Below are positions 23,101 through 34,689 of a stretch of 64,000 bases of DNA, piece after piece (position 1 is the first letter of the stretch; each line of letters opens with the position of its first letter). The notes under the pieces were generated by a model. It ran no database searches. It was given only the letters and a program-made list of their open reading frames with translations, and was not told where the DNA came from. Source of the stretch: Mactra quadrangularis. Its lineage: Eukaryota; Mollusca; Bivalvia; Venerida; Mactridae. The translations under genes and the position numbers were made by a program. The stretch is taken from contig CM046295.1 in NCBI GenBank assembly GCA_025267735.1, positions 20,430,938 to 20,494,937 on the forward strand. The letters run 5' to 3'.

Positions 23101-26100
23101 AAAATGAGTTTTTTCCTTTCTGCTGGCAAAAACTGGCAAAAAACTGGGGGAAAAACGGCGAAAATGGAAAAAAAATCCAAAATGATTTTATTTGCTCAAA
23201 ATTGTGCTAGGTTATTCATAAGTTTAGGAGGGTGGGGGTTGAACCTTATTTTCCAATGCATGGTGGTAATTTCTAAGAGTGGGGATTGTTTTTCCGAGTA
23301 TAGGTAGTGGTTATTTTTAAGAATACCAAAGGGATGGGCATTTAATGAGTGATTTTTGTTCACAGGTGATCTACTGCATGTCCTTCTAATCTGATGTCAT
23401 GATTTTATCAAGAATTTTTAAATATTTTTAGGGAGTGGATCGAGAAGCCATTTAGTTCAAGCTATATTTGCCATGCAGTGTTATACATATTACGTATTAT
23501 ATAAAACTCATAGTAACCATGATATTTGATGTTGTTATGTAAGATTTAATTATAACTGATAAAGGACGCAGTTTGTTTTTCATGATACATGAATATCAGT
23601 GCTAAACTAGTTTAAAGTTCTACATGTAAATAAAGAAGCATGTGGGCTTGTTATTTCACAATCTGATTAAAACCCGATCTAAATTTCCGCTCGCCTACTC
23701 GCTAATTTAGATCTGGCCGTTTTTCTTACTAGGGTCACGTTCAGGTAACCTTTACTCATTATAATATTCATGACGAAATTGTCACGCAATTTGAAATGAG
23801 CCATCCAGTCACAGCCTGTTAATAATACAGTTGTCAAATTAGCTCACAAACCTTGGTCTAAAAATAGAAATTACGAAATCAAAATGCTATTTATAGTGTT
23901 TAGTCTAGATGAAATCTACACATTGATTGGTTATCTCAACGTGACTGTCCATTGGACCTTAGAGATCCTGTATGACAACGCACTACAGGATATCTGTTTA
24001 CGGAGAATGTTTTTTTTCACTGCAATTTGTATTGCATGTTATCAATGTTTTCAATCATACTTGTTTAAAATTTTGTTGTAGATTTTTTTTCTCTTCAAAA
24101 TATACATACATGTATATTTTTTCAGAAGACTGTAGTCTGTACATTAACCTTCCTGATTTAAATACTCAATACAGTACTTCTGTACTCACTAAAAAAATAA
24201 TACACAATAACAATAGTTATCTGCACTTATGCATGGGGGTTAACAAACAATTGAGAGTATTTAAATCAGCAGGGTTAATGTATGTAAATTTTATTGTCCA
24301 AAATGCTTAATTTGAGGAGCCAAATGTTCCTATATTAAGACTATACCACCGGTATTCTGTATTAAATTGTCCAAAAAGAATGATTTTATTATGATTTTCA
24401 GCATGAATTTAAAAAATTAACATTATTTTTGGGTAAGAGACTGATTACAAAACATGGGTGAAAGTTTCAGAACTGGTTTTGATGTTCAGGCAATCTGATT
24501 AAAACCCGATGTAAAATTTTCCGCTCGCATATTTGCTTATTTAGATCTGGCCTTTTTCAAACGAAGGTCACGTTCAGGAGACCTTTTCTCATCATAATAT
24601 TCATGACGAAATTGTTATGATACGTAACTTGTTTACATCGTCTACGTCACGCAATTTGAAATGAGCCACCCAATCACAGACTGTGAATAATACCGCTGTT
24701 AAATTAGCATGCAAAACTTGGTCTAAAAATAGAAATTACGAAATCAGGTCTAAAAATAGAAATTACGAAATCAAAATGTAATTAATAGTGTTTTCGTCAA
24801 GATGATAGCTCCGCATTGATTGGTCGAAACAAAGTTCATCTCAACTTGACCTTCCACGGAGAAAGTAGAGATCCTGTACGACAACGCTCTACAGGATATC
24901 TGTTTACGGAGATTGATGTTCAGGATATTTATAATGTTGGTTTTTTTTCAAATTATTCTGTAGCCGAATATTGGATCCATTCCCCTCTTTAATAATAAAT
25001 ATGTATCCTTTTTTTCATAGTCCCATTATTGTTATTATTTTCCCCCAAGAATGGGCTCTGCCACCTTTCTTCAAAATGTGATAGTGAAGCTGATTTAGAA
25101 TGTGTTTTCTCAATATGAAAGCTTCTAAAACCATAAAAATCAAGACTTTTTAATTTTTAAACTTTCACCCATGTATGTGTTAGTATTTTCAATGTTCTAA
25201 GATTTCCACTTCAGCTTTGAGTTATCTTTTTTGTTTAAACTGTTCTTTTTTCAGTCTTGTTATACGTTCAACTTGTTTTATGTTTATTGTACAGTATTGT
25301 TCCTAATTAACATCCCTGGGAGCGTTACATTTTCCGAATGGGATGCGTTTTTATAGGGGTATAAAAATTGGCAATTTTTCTTTCTTCCATTTATCCTATA
25401 TACAACCAGTTTAACTATGGATAAAAAATTGAAATAAATTTAAGTTTTGCATGAGTAGTTCTTTTCTTTTTTGAAAAAGAGGGGGGTGATAATTGGGGCT
25501 GGGACGTTAAATGGGACAATACTGTATATTAGTATTTAAAACTCATATTACATGTCTGTCCGTCTGTTTGTTTGCGTGTCTGTTCATCAGTCTTTCTCTG
25601 TGTGTCTGTCTGTGTTTGTGTGTGTTCGTGTATGACTGTATGACTGTCCGTCCGTCTGTCTGTCTAAATATCTCTCTCTCCAGTGTTTATTTTCACTCAT
25701 AGGGGAAAGGTGGTGGGGCCCTTTTTGAGGGGAAAATCGCGACAAAAATGAAATTAGGGGGAAAAAATTTCAATACTTGAGATAACATGGATCCTCTAGC
25801 AGTGTAACATTTCTGTCTACTTTTATGAAATATCAACTATTGAACATAAATATTCATCTATGATTTCCCTGTAATGGTTGAGGAATGGGCAAAAAAGCTA
25901 TAAAAAGTACAAAAGTTTTAGGACACTCTGACAGGGAAGTTTTTCACCTCGGAAGGGGAAAAATATATACTTTTTGGAGAGGGGAAAGGGGCCCAATTTC
26001 GGCCCCAAAATTGCCTGAAAAAAAACACTGCTCTCCCAATTTATCTACGTTCATTTTGTGTTTGTTTACATCTTTCTATTAGAATGCTAGTCTCTGATTC

Positions 26101-28147
26101 TAAAGGTTAGAGTGATACTATATTTGCTCCTCTGACTGTCTTTGCTAAGCTGTCCACATGTATCTCTAATTTCAACCTGGGTCGGTGGCCCAGTTGGTAG
26201 CGCTCCGGGATTTGGAATCTCGTGTCGTGTGAGGGGGTACAGGTTCGAATCCCACCCGGGGAGGTTATACCCTTCCATGAAAATTTGACAATAATGTCAA
26301 TTTTCCTTCATTAATAAGATATATGGAGAAGTTTCTGGCCTTGTGGAAGGGTAGGTGAGTACTGGTTATAGACAAGGGTCCAGGAAAGCTAGGTTAGGTG
26401 CGCTGGACGCCAAAAAATGACCTAAATTGTGTTGACACAGCGTTAACCCCCCCCCAAAAAAAACTTCTAATTTTGTATGTCATTGTTAGATTGTTCAACT
26501 GTTTATATTCACTTTTTATATTTTAATTCACTGACTTTGTCCTGTATCTGTGTGAGTTTGTACCAAACAATTACATAGATTTCATCATATGATAATATAT
26601 CATACAATTAGATGGGTCGTTACAAAAATAGTCTAACTACATCTAAACAAAGAAGGATGTAGACTAGTTTTGCGATGACCCTCAACATGTAGTTGTGTAT
26701 TTTTATCTTACTGTATTATTGTACTGTTTGATATTGAAGTACATTGTACTCATAGGGTTAAAACTTTAATTGTTTAATGACAATGAGTCATATTCTGTCT
26801 GTTTATTGTTATGGTGCATACATTAACCCCGCTGATTTGTATATTCACTACAGTTCTTCTGTACTCACTATCAAACAAATTAGATTTAAATCAGCAGGGT
26901 TAAGAAACTGTAAGTGCCATTGACAGTTTAATAAAAAAATTAATGTTAGTATAATACACCAGTTATAGATGTGTACCAATTAAACCTTTGTAAGCGGTCT
27001 GGCTAGCTCAGTTGGTAGCATGCAAGTCTACTGATCAAGGGGTCGTGGGTTCTATTCCCGGGCGGGGCATACTTTCGTGGAGCTTGGTCGTGAAATTATT
27101 TCTATGGCGGTTCTCCCTCCTACCAATGATTTTTAATTATGTAGGGCAGTTGTCAGCATTATATTGTGTGTAAAGTTTGACCCGACCTGAACCTTAATGC
27201 GAGACTATTCATAACATTGAATATGAATGTAGTATTAATGCTCGATTACACTGTGGCCGTGAGGATTATGTGTTGAAATTTAACACATAATACATACTTC
27301 TATAATTTTACAATCGCTGTAGAAGTGTAGAATAGGCGTGGTATTGATTTTCGCCGGGATATGTGTAGATGATAATTAGATGCAAATGTGAAAGGTCAGA
27401 TCGGGATCAAACTTTACCCACAATTCAACATACTACATACATCATATGAGTATGTGTTGTCACTGTTGTACTAAAAAGGTCTTTGACCTTGTTGAAAGTA
27501 TTTTTGAGTGTATTTTGTACTTGAAGGTACTTAGTCATCGTTAAGTTTTATCATGATGGTAAAGCTAATTTATGTAAACGTTGCACTAAGTCAGATATGT
27601 TCATATAGAATGACATTAGTCACATATAAAAATCGATCTAGAGGGATTTTTCAAAATATTCTTTTATTTGCTCTGTATACTCAATCTGAAATTAACTTGA
27701 AAATTAATAATCAATTTTTGTTCAAATTAGATTAAGATGTTGGATTTACTGAGCAAATAAAAGAGAATTACTTTTTATAAGTTGGCTAATTTACTGAGGG
27801 ACTCAAATAATATTGCCCTTGTATTATTTAACAGACATAATTTGTGACATTTTGACACATTGTACAATCTAACTTCTACAATTTCTTAAAATTTTAAATG
27901 ATGTATCATGTATTCAAATTTAGCATTTTCTTTTTTTTTCAGTCAAAAAGATAAGAATCTGAGCTCCCTTATCCCTAATAGACGTCACTCTGATATAGGT
28001 CGTGTTACACGAACACCGCCGAGAAAGATCTCAATGGAGGACCCAGACAGCCCCGTGCTAGTGATACGATCAAACATGAAGTCGAGTAAAGTTCAATCAG
28101 CCGTGAAAAGGTCGGAGAAAGCTCATGACGATTTATTCGAATTATGA
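17187..28147 (+). CDS. LYSMD1/2-like: LysM domain-containing protein, LYSMD1/2 type
   Basis: Coding exons are 17187..17351, 21406..21746 and 27943..28147 (711 nt, 236 residues; LYSMD1 and LYSMD2 of vertebrates are about 215-230). The borders are ACG|GTAAG, TTCAG|GTG, AAG|GTAAA and TTTCAG|TCA, all in frame. One LysM domain spans residues 34-81 and the first intron cuts it. It includes DTLQGIALKYG and, after the join, the segment EQIKRENKLWTNDS...LYIPV, very close to the animal LYSMD1/2 signature. The rest is polar and Ser-rich, with a short possible coiled coil (NLKSKVDELERTS) and a C-terminus ending KAHDDLFEL. No signal peptide or membrane segment is seen, unlike LYSMD3/4. In bacteria and plants LysM binds GlcNAc polymers; the role of the soluble animal proteins is poorly known. 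An in-frame GTG at 17178 exists, but the ATG at 17187 is preferred. Confidence 0.93.
17541..20046. mobile_element. 2.5-kb inverted-repeat element with GTTGGCCCAAC clusters
   Basis: In LYSMD intron 1. The termini are inverted repeats: CCAACAGCCTTCCCAGATAG CAGAGG at 17541-17566, and the inverse of CAACAGCAACCCAGATAGCAG AGG ending near 20046. Inside the left end, about 400 bp carry at least a dozen copies of GTTGGCCCAAC or its close variants in both orientations. Inside the right end, about 230 bp carry some seven more, often as GGCCCAAT. The 1.8-kb centre has only short frames and no recognised transposase. It looks like a non-autonomous foldback-type DNA transposon whose ends carry arrays of possible transposase-binding sites. 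Superfamily unknown. Confidence 0.7.
21199..21330 (+). mobile_element. SINE family E, copy 2, with tRNA-Thr-like head
   Basis: Positions 21199-21270 fold as a 72-nt tRNA-like cloverleaf. The acceptor stem pairs at 6 of 7 positions, and the anticodon stem CTCGC/GCGAG encloses a loop with AGT. The T arm contains GTTCGAATCC. The following ACCCTGTGACATTTG body is shared with 8890-9140, there is no T-run terminator, and position 11-24 mispairs. I therefore read it as a SINE and not a working tRNA gene. It ends about 75 bp before LYSMD exon 2. Confidence 0.6.
22252..22322 (-). mobile_element. G-tract repeat family F, end fragment
   Basis: GGCAGTCCAGGAATTTTTAT followed by GGGGGGTCC and a long C run resembles the G-rich termini of family F (9656, 54832). 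Only the end is present. Confidence 0.45.
23660..24006 (+). repeat. Dispersed repeat J, copy 1
   Basis: About 350 bp from AATCTGATTAAAACCCGAT to GATATCTGTTTACGGAGA is shared with 24491-24912 and partly with 34321-34425. Copies contain ATTCATGACGAAATTGT and GTCTAAAAATAGAAATTACG. Noncoding; class unknown. Confidence 0.75.
24139..24283. mobile_element. MITE family I, copy at 24.1 kb
   Basis: Terminal inverted repeats TACATTAACCTTCCTGATTT and AAATCAGCAGGGTTAATGTA enclose about 100 bp with a secondary pair around TACTCAATACAG. It is one of about ten family members in the window. Confidence 0.8.
24491..24912 (+). repeat. Dispersed repeat J, copy 2
   Basis: A longer copy of J, including an internal tandem duplication of about 30 bp (GTCTAAAAATAGAAATTACG twice, near 24721 and 24751). 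It lies between CATGGGTGAAAGTTT at 24454 and the inverse AAACTTTCACCCATG near 25160, which are family-U ends. J may have inserted into a U element. Confidence 0.7.
25290..25526. mobile_element. MITE with TACAGTATTGT ends
   Basis: The left end TACAGTATTGTTCCTAATTA and the right end TTAAATGGGACAATACTGTA are imperfect inverted repeats of about 30 bp. The 237-bp interior is noncoding. Confidence 0.7.
25550..25685. repeat. Imperfect GTCT/GTGT microsatellite
   Basis: Repeated GTCT, GTGT and CTGTCCGT units in LYSMD intron 2. It gives a spurious Cys/Leu-rich short frame. Confidence 0.8.
26178..26463 (+). mobile_element. SINE family B, near full length
   Basis: The tRNA-like head (GTGGCCCAGTTGGTAGCGCT, then GGTTCGAATCCCACCCGG) is followed by the body (TTGACAATAATGTCAATTTT, GGTCCAGGAAAGCTAGG) and an A-rich end. 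The head and body match 45117-45388 in inverse. It sits in LYSMD intron 2. Confidence 0.8.
26814..26905. mobile_element. MITE family I, short copy
   Basis: CATACATTAACCCCGCTGAT and TAAATCAGCAGGGTTAA are inverted ends; the centre is reduced compared with other copies. Confidence 0.7.
26994..27160 (+). mobile_element. SINE family A, head half
   Basis: It holds the tRNA-like head (GGCTAGCTCAGTTGGTAGCA, GTGGGTTCTATTCCC) and the first body block (ACTTTCGTGGAGCTTGGTCG, CTCCCTCCTACC). The tail is missing; sequence diverges after GGGCAGTTGTCAG. Confidence 0.8.
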
Positions 28148-28456
28148 TATCGGCTTGAAATATCTTACATACAGTATTTATATGTAAATTGCAAACATAA
28201 ACATATGCAGTGCTGGAATTTGTGAAGTCACCTTTGTGGCAAAGAGATCAGAGCAGGACAGAGATGGTTTTATTAAAATTGGCTTGCTGTCTACCCAAAA
28301 CATTTACTTCAAATAAAACCGCAGTCATCATTTCTTTAACCAGAGGAGAAGTGGCAGCATGGTTCGATAGAATCGGGCATATATATAGTCAATTTCCGCC
28401 AACACGGGGACTCCATGAATTACATGAATTATGTTAAAAAGCTGAAAAACATGTAC

Positions 28457-28462
28457 AATAAA
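28457..28462 (+). terminator. Poly(A) signal candidate for LYSMD
   Basis: The first AATAAA hexamer preceded by plausible 3' UTR, about 310 bp after the stop codon. Later hexamers exist, so the 3' end is uncertain. Confidence 0.4.
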
Positions 28463-28559
28463 ATGAGAATCTATAAAGAAAGAATAGACTATAGTGTAAA
28501 CAATACCATTGTGTAAATAATTACAATAACATGTCATGTTTTTAAGATTAATTCAGCCC

Positions 28560-28875
28560 TGCGTTCAGTTACCGCGAAGGTTACAAAACGTTCGGTAACG
28601 ATACATTCGGAACTCCTCGGCCATTCGTTGCGATTAATCTCGGACATATTTAGACGCTATTTTGAAACTACTGGTGTTGAAGTGAACAAATATATGAATG
28701 TTTAGCCATTGAGTGATGTTTTGTTTATAGTCCATAAATTTTAAAACATCACTCATCGCCTTAACGATCACATATTTGTGTATTAGATTAGATTATTTGC
28801 AGCGAATGACCGAGAAGTTCCAAATGTATCGTTATGTAACGTTCTGTAACGTTTAGTGCAATTGAACACGCTACA
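28560..28875. mobile_element. Nested inverted-repeat element of family H
   Basis: The core 28602-28832 has ends CATTCGGAACTCCTCGGCC and the inverse CCGAGAAGTTCCAAATG. The symmetry extends outward (CGTTCGGTAACGATA and TATCGTTATGTAACGTTC). The tip sequence GTAACGTT...AATTGAACA recurs near 62480-62510, so two element types may be nested. Confidence 0.6.
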
Positions 28876-29609
28876 GATTTTATGTATAAGTGACATTTGC
28901 AATATTTAATTACATGTAATAAAAAAATTCTCGCTCTTAGCAACAGAAATTAGTAGGAGTCTGGGCAGCATATTACATGTATCAAACATCTTACAATAAT
29001 TTATCAATACCAATAAAGAAGGATTTAAAACACTAAAATTAGTCACAAGACACGTGATTATACGGAGCCCTGGTTGCCAAGGACAACTACGTTTTAGTTT
29101 GGGCAACCATCATTTATTTCAGGCATCCAAAATTCTGCAATTGAGATAAATTATAGTGCCTGCTTTTACTTGTACAATGATCTGTTCAAACAACCACTTT
29201 CATATCCTTACTTTGTAGACTGAGCTTGAAATATGCTGTGTACAGACTCAGTATTTATTTGTGAATTAATTAAAACTAACATCAGCATTGCTGGAATATG
29301 ACTTTAGAACCGTGAGTGGCGAAAAAAATTTTAGAAGGGTACCATGATCTTTTTGTAATCTGAAAATCAACTTGAAATAAGCTTCATACAGTATTTAATT
29401 GTAGTTTCCATTAGTGAAAAATTGGCATTACCTGAATGTGATTCATGTTTAAAAAATTTTCTTCACATTTTTTTTCATTTACATGCTTTGCACATTTATT
29501 ATTAGTTTATATGTATATTAAGTGATAAATTTTATAATTTAATAATTTATACATTGTATATATTTTCTTGTAATTCTGTCATCATGGTTTGTTTCATTGG
29601 TTACGTGTA

Positions 29610-29935
29610 ACCAGTTTATTATTTGAATTTAAATAAATATTGGATTTTGATTGGTTGAATGCTATGTGATAATCAAATCTGATTGGTCAATTTTTAACAA
29701 TTTTGATTTGTCATTTCTGCATTGGCATTCAATTTTGATTGGTCAAAGCATATGATTGGTGAATTTTGAACATTAATTTTGATTGGCAAGTTTTCAATGC
29801 TTTTACTTTAAATATTTAGTTAGATTAAACTGTTTTAAGTCATTATGATTGGTCAATTTTTCATTGCTTGTAATCTTGAATATTTGATTTTTGATTGGCC
29901 TTTTTTTTATCAGCGGCAATTATTGTGGTTGGTTG
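29610..29935. repeat. Degenerate repeat with clustered ATTGG motifs
   Basis: About ten ATTGG pentamers occur in 325 bp, most inside a loose TTTTGATTGGTCAA unit with irregular spacing. This is probably a decayed minisatellite. ATTGG is the inverse of CCAAT, but the distance from any promoter argues against a promoter role. Confidence 0.55.
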
Positions 29936-30364
29936 AAACTGCAGTATCGTATTAATTTTGATAGAAATGCTGTTTCTGTATTGTATTTGCTATTTATGAA
30001 CAAAACTTATTTATTCATTTTATAAATTTTTAGTTAGATTTTTATGTACATAGTACAAAATTATAGTTTCATATTTAATTATTTTATATTTTTGCTCTAG
30101 TCAATCTGCTTATGGGTCACTGCATGAAATTATGTAGATGCTTACTCTCAGCCATTTTAGTTTTGAAATCTATTAATTAAGTCTAAACTTTGTATAGACT
30201 TGTCAGAGGGTGATGTCACAAATCAATTTAACTTTCATTTTTGATCAAATATAGCACATCTTAATTTTGAATTGTTTAATTATGACCACAATAACATTAA
30301 TTGTCAATACATGTATTATAATGTGTAGTTACAAAAAAATTTGCCAACAATGGAACAAAATGCG

Positions 30365-30432
30365 GGTTTAGGGCATAACAGTCGTAACTCAATTTAAAAA
30401 AAGAGTGAGTTACAGCCGTTTTGCACTAAACC
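30365..30432. mobile_element. Hairpin element Y, copy 1
   Basis: The arms GGTTTAGGGCATAACAGTCG and its inverse (TACAGCCGTTTTGCACTAAACC) enclose AACTC...GAGTT. It is related to 37147-37213. Confidence 0.6.
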
Positions 30433-30546
30433 GGCAAAAAACTATCTGCTTTGGTCTTCCAAAAATGAACCAATGATAGTCAGCAATTTCAAATTGATCA
30501 CCTATTCACTAAAATTGTTCAATTATAATCTACTGTCAGTATATAG

Positions 30547-30688
30547 CCCATATATTAACCCTGTTAATTTAAATACTCAATATTTGTGGAGAATCTCTGT
30601 ACATGTATATGGATAGCTATTTTTATCCATAGTGTGTAAAGAAGTTTACTGTACTGTAGTGAGTATTTTAAATAAGCAGTGTTAAAGT
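30547..30688. mobile_element. MITE family I, copy at 30.5 kb
   Basis: ATATTAACCCTGTTAATTTA and GTATTTTAAATAAGCAGTGT are decayed inverted ends. The centre contains TGTACATGTATATGGATAGC. Confidence 0.65.
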
Positions 30689-30781
30689 ATCCCTTACTAT
30701 CAGATGAACAGAATTTAACAATACTTTTGTTAACAAAATGCATAAGGGGAGAGTTTTTTATTTGTTGATACTCGAAGTTTG

Positions 30782-31137
30782 CATTCGGAACTCCTCGGCC
30801 ATTCGCTACGAATAACCTCGGACATATTTGGCCGCCATTTTAAAACAACCAGTGTTGAAGTAAACAAATACAAGATGGTTTAGGCGATGACTGAAGTTTT
30901 GTTTTTAGTCCGTAAATTTGAAATTACACGTTTCAATGATACCGATGAACAATATTTGGTTCAATTTAAAACAAATATGTTTATACAAAGATCTGTGTGT
31001 ATACTACATGAACTATTTTGTGTAACCGTTACGTGCTTCGCCTCGCGTTGGTAGTAAAATCACAAAAATCCAGGGAAGACCCCCCACGAATCCTTCCGAG
31101 ATTATTCATTCATGAAAGGTCGAGGTGTTCCGAATGC
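30782..31137. mobile_element. MITE family H, copy 3
   Basis: Starts GCATTCGGAACTCCTCGGCC and ends CGAGGTGTTCCGAATGC. The body closely matches 11681-12041, including GTTACGTGCTTCGCCTCGCG. Confidence 0.85.
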
Positions 31138-31879
31138 GAAGTTTGGTGACAAAAATGTTAACAAGAGGAGGTAAAAATAACTACAAAAAACTCAAATATT
31201 TTTAATGTGAGCTTTATATTACACTTAATCATTGCAATTTATTATGAATGTGATATAGTATCTTATTTGTAAATAATTTCTGTGTTATTTCTCAGAATAA
31301 TAGAACTTTATAATTATAAGAACATTTGAAGTGTACAAATCTATAATCTGGTGATCCACCTTAGATAGCATCTATATGTGAAACATTTTTATATCTAAGG
31401 ATGTTAATAACTAGACTTATTACTTTATTTGTTTCCTTCTTGATTTAGCTAACAATGCTGCAGGAAATGAATCATTGAAAATTTTGGAACAGTTTTTTGT
31501 GAAATTAATCCCCTAAATGACTTTTTTGAGAATTTGAGAATTTCCAATTATTTTTTTAAAAAAAAAATCCCACAGAAGGATTCGAGTAACGACAAATAAA
31601 TTAATAATACTCGCATGAATAATGTGAATATTTTGTATATATAGACTGTACTCGCACAAATATATATATATATTGACTGTCATACAGTGTTATAATTGTT
31701 AAATATATAATCACACATTTTAGAAAATATATTTCTGTATTATATGAAATTATTAATAAAAGGGGGCTAACTCTGTTGTGGAGACAACAGAAATGTACAA
31801 TTCTATACAAAGTTAACTCCCTTTGATTATTTAATTTAGATTATGATTTGTGATATATTGTCTTCATCTAAGGGGGGGT

Positions 31880-32245
31880 AATTCATAAGCCAGATTTTTC
31901 AACAACAAAATTCGGCTTATAGTTTGGCGCAACACTGGCGATCAGGCAGGCGGATGGTTGTCTGGTTTTGTTAACAATTGCATTAAAGTTTTTTAATTTA
32001 GCGTATATTTCTGCCATTTATTGTCTGATTTTTATAAAACTTCATGCAATGATAACATACCATGTATGAACAGAATTAAAAAGTAAAAATAACGACAACT
32101 CTACCTTGCTTCATTATGGATTATTTCCCTTTGTAATTTTTGGGGTATAAGTTTTTCATATGTTGGATATCTCTGTCATTTATGGTCAGACCTTGATGAA
32201 AATCTGGCTTTTATGTGGTTTCCACATTACATTTCTTGTTAGGAA
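31880..32245 (+). repeat. Dispersed repeat X, copy 1
   Basis: About 365 bp including TTGTTAACAATTGCATTAAA, TTTCTGCCATTTATTGTC and TGTGGTTTCCACATTACATT. An inverted copy is at 41425-41720. Noncoding; class unknown. Confidence 0.65.
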
Positions 32246-32342
32246 TTTTAAAGTCTGACTAATTAAACATTTGTTGTACATAAATGGTTGTGAAAGTTGA
32301 TGCTCTACTTATTATTAAATTTTATACAACTGTCAGTAATGA

Positions 32343-32461
32343 CTTCAATTACCCTGCTGATTTTGATACTTGATATTAGTTAGATAATGCATGTAGGGCA
32401 ATTACTTTTGTTAGTATAGTACAGAAATTACTGTAGTGAGTATTTAAATCAGCAATGTTTC
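32343..32461. mobile_element. MITE family I, copy at 32.3 kb
   Basis: ACAACTGTCAGTAATGACTT is followed by TTACCCTGCTGATTT, with the inverse end GTATTTAAATCAGCAATG. The outer CAACTGTCAGT belongs to the complete family end. Confidence 0.7.
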
Positions 32462-32559
32462 ATTATTATATCAGAAAGTGTTTTATTTACATTATTTAGT
32501 ATCATTTTCATGGCAGACAACTCTGTGTGGATTATTACCGTACTTTCATTTTTTAATGC

Positions 32560-32850
32560 ATTAAGAGTTGCCTGCCTATGAATAAAACTTAATCTTTATT
32601 ATTTCAAGGTTTCAAAGGGAGGTAATAAGTGTATAATTGTGATTATTTAGAGTTACCTACCTTGAATTGAATTTTGTCAAAAGTTTATTTGGAATGTAGT
32701 TATGATGTGATATGGTTTAATACTGAATGATACTAGAGTTGCCTAACTTTGCATTCAACTTAGTGTAGATAGTTTTAAAGTTTCAAAGTGAAGTAATGAT
32801 GTTTAATACTGAATACATATAGAGTTGCCTACCTTTTAATTAATCTTAGG
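32560..32850. repeat. Degenerate tandem repeat with AGAGTTGCCTACC units
   Basis: Three to four loose units of roughly 100 bp share GAGTTGCCTACCTT, GTTTCAAAG, GAGGTAAT and TTTAATACTGAAT. No coding frame persists through them. Confidence 0.5.
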
Positions 32851-33459
32851 GCACATTCTGCAAGGTGATCGCTAGCTAGCGCTTTGTAGCGATTTCCCAC
32901 GGAACTGTTTGCTACGATCGAGCAAATTGAAACGCTAGCTAGAGAAAAGTAGCAAGTTTTTTTCTTGCTAGCCGTATCATTTGGAACACTTCTGCTTATT
33001 TCAAAATGGCTGCCCCCTGTGGGAACATGTTTCTTTTTCAAAAATATTGATTTATATTTCATTTAATGCATATATTTCGTCAAAGTGGTAAAATAGAATA
33101 AGCATGGTGATAATTGATTTGAATATTTTTCGTTTGTTACAATTCTGAACTTTTTGTTTGAGAAAGTTGCCATTTTGTTTTTGCTAGCTTGAATCAAACC
33201 GTTCTGTAGACCTCTTACGCTAAAAACTAATGTCAAAGGGAGATAATATTTATGTGAAATAACTTCAAAGGATGGAAAAGAGGATATTTATATACGAAAT
33301 GATTTGTTTAAAAAGTGATATAATGTTTATTATGCACTGTTAGGACAGTTAGGGTTTATTCAAACAAATGATCTTAACTCAGATTTGTAGGATAACACAA
33401 GGAGCTATTTTTCTGGCACATTATGGTGATAATTGGTTAACCATGGTTCTTGTATTATA

Positions 33460-33877
33460 TAGTGCGACAATATTAACCTGAGCTTGAACTGCCTAATTAT
33501 AATAATTACACACTTCACTTACATTAAATCGTAAGTTTCCCTATGTGTGTATACCGTTATACATGTGTTTATAACAACTTATGTGAATATAAATCAATTT
33601 ATTAAAAGTAGCATGTTATTGTACTTTTAATTTTGGACACATTAGTTTTGATGGAAACACGCAAGTCCGCAATATTGTGGTACAGTTTCAAAGTGTTTAT
33701 TCTTATAATAGCAAAAGTAATTTTTCAGTACGTGTAAATTTGCCAAATGCTTCCAATAAAGGGCGTATAATAAACATTATATCACTTTTTAACAAACGAA
33801 GACAAAAATAGACTGTAAATACTGAGTTTAATATATTCATGCATAAAGGTCAAACTCAGGTTAATATTGTCGGACTA
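33460..33877. mobile_element. MITE family G, copy 3
   Basis: TAGTGCGACAATATTAACCT at the left and AGGTTAATATTGTCGGACTA at the right are near-perfect inverted repeats. The body matches copies 1 and 2. TATA-type flanks stand on both sides. Confidence 0.85.
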
Positions 33878-34320
33878 TACCAGGGTAAAATTTGATTTTT
33901 TATTTGAGAAAGAGAAAATATCTGAATAAAATTGGTGTATAGGATATAAACAATATAAACAGTTGTTGTATTTATTGACTAGTTTGTATATAGTAAAATA
34001 TGAATAAATAAATTGTTAATGTTAATATGAAAACATCTTTGTTTTTGTTTACCTGTATTTCAAAACCAAGATAATATTATATGTAATGTTTCAAGGAGCG
34101 GTGAGGCTGTGCGGTTACAACATTGGATTGGTAAATATTAGATAGCCAGCTCCAGGTTGGTTCATATCCCATCCTAAATTTACCCTGTTGTTTCCTTGAG
34201 CAAGAAAATCCTTTCAGCTCAGTACTAGGGGGACCAAGAATCAGACTCGAAAGTGATAAATCTAAGTTGTAAGAACTTGTTTCAAAATCGAGCTAAAATA
34301 AATTAGTATAAACTAACTTT

Positions 34321-34425
34321 AGTGTTTCAACTAGATGAAAGCTATACATTGATTGGTTGACAGAAAGGTCACCTAGACATGATCCCGATACGACAGAGGT
34401 CTGTAGGATATCTGTTTACAGAGAC
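34321..34425 (+). repeat. Dispersed repeat J, 3' fragment
   Basis: AGATGAAAGCTATACATTGATTGG-type sequence through GGATATCTGTTTACAGAGA matches the last part of J copies at 23.7 and 24.5 kb. Confidence 0.6.
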
Positions 34426-34452
34426 TGTCTGAGCTAACCAAAGAAGTACTCT

Positions 34453-34664
34453 TGGCCGCGGTCATGGCGTAGTGGTTAGCATGTCCGACTTTAAATCTGG
34501 AGATCACAGCTCAAACCCGGTCGTGGTATGTCATACCCTATACATTAATTGTCTGCCTATTGGTAGGGTAAGTTAGTACTGGTGATAGAAATGTGTATAG
34601 TAGGAAGAGCTGACAGTCGTACATATGACCTACATATGTGTTAAATACGACGTTAAAAAAAACA
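34453..34664 (+). mobile_element. SINE family C, plus orientation
   Basis: The tRNA-like head (GTCATGGCGTAGTGGTTAGC, then GCTCAAACCCGGTCG) is followed by the body (GTTAGTACTGGTGATAGAAA, CATATGTGTTAAATACGACG) and a poly-A end. It matches 3023-3238 in inverse. Confidence 0.75.
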
Positions 34665-34689
34665 AGAGAAGTACTCAACTTATGAACCC

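Noticed and set aside
25511..25702. Cys/Leu-rich 63-residue open frame
   Set aside because: It is encoded by an imperfect GTCT/GTGT microsatellite.
27001..27070. Possible tRNA gene
   Set aside because: The A and B boxes belong to SINE family A, and the same shared body follows as in the other copies.
32829..33062. 77-residue minus-strand open frame
   Set aside because: No domain or splice support; the sequence around it (GCTAGCGCTTTGTAGCGATT) looks like a decayed repeat related to the hairpin at 10441.
34453..34525. Possible tRNA gene
   Set aside because: The B-box-like part is altered and the sequence continues into the family-C SINE body also seen at 3023-3238.
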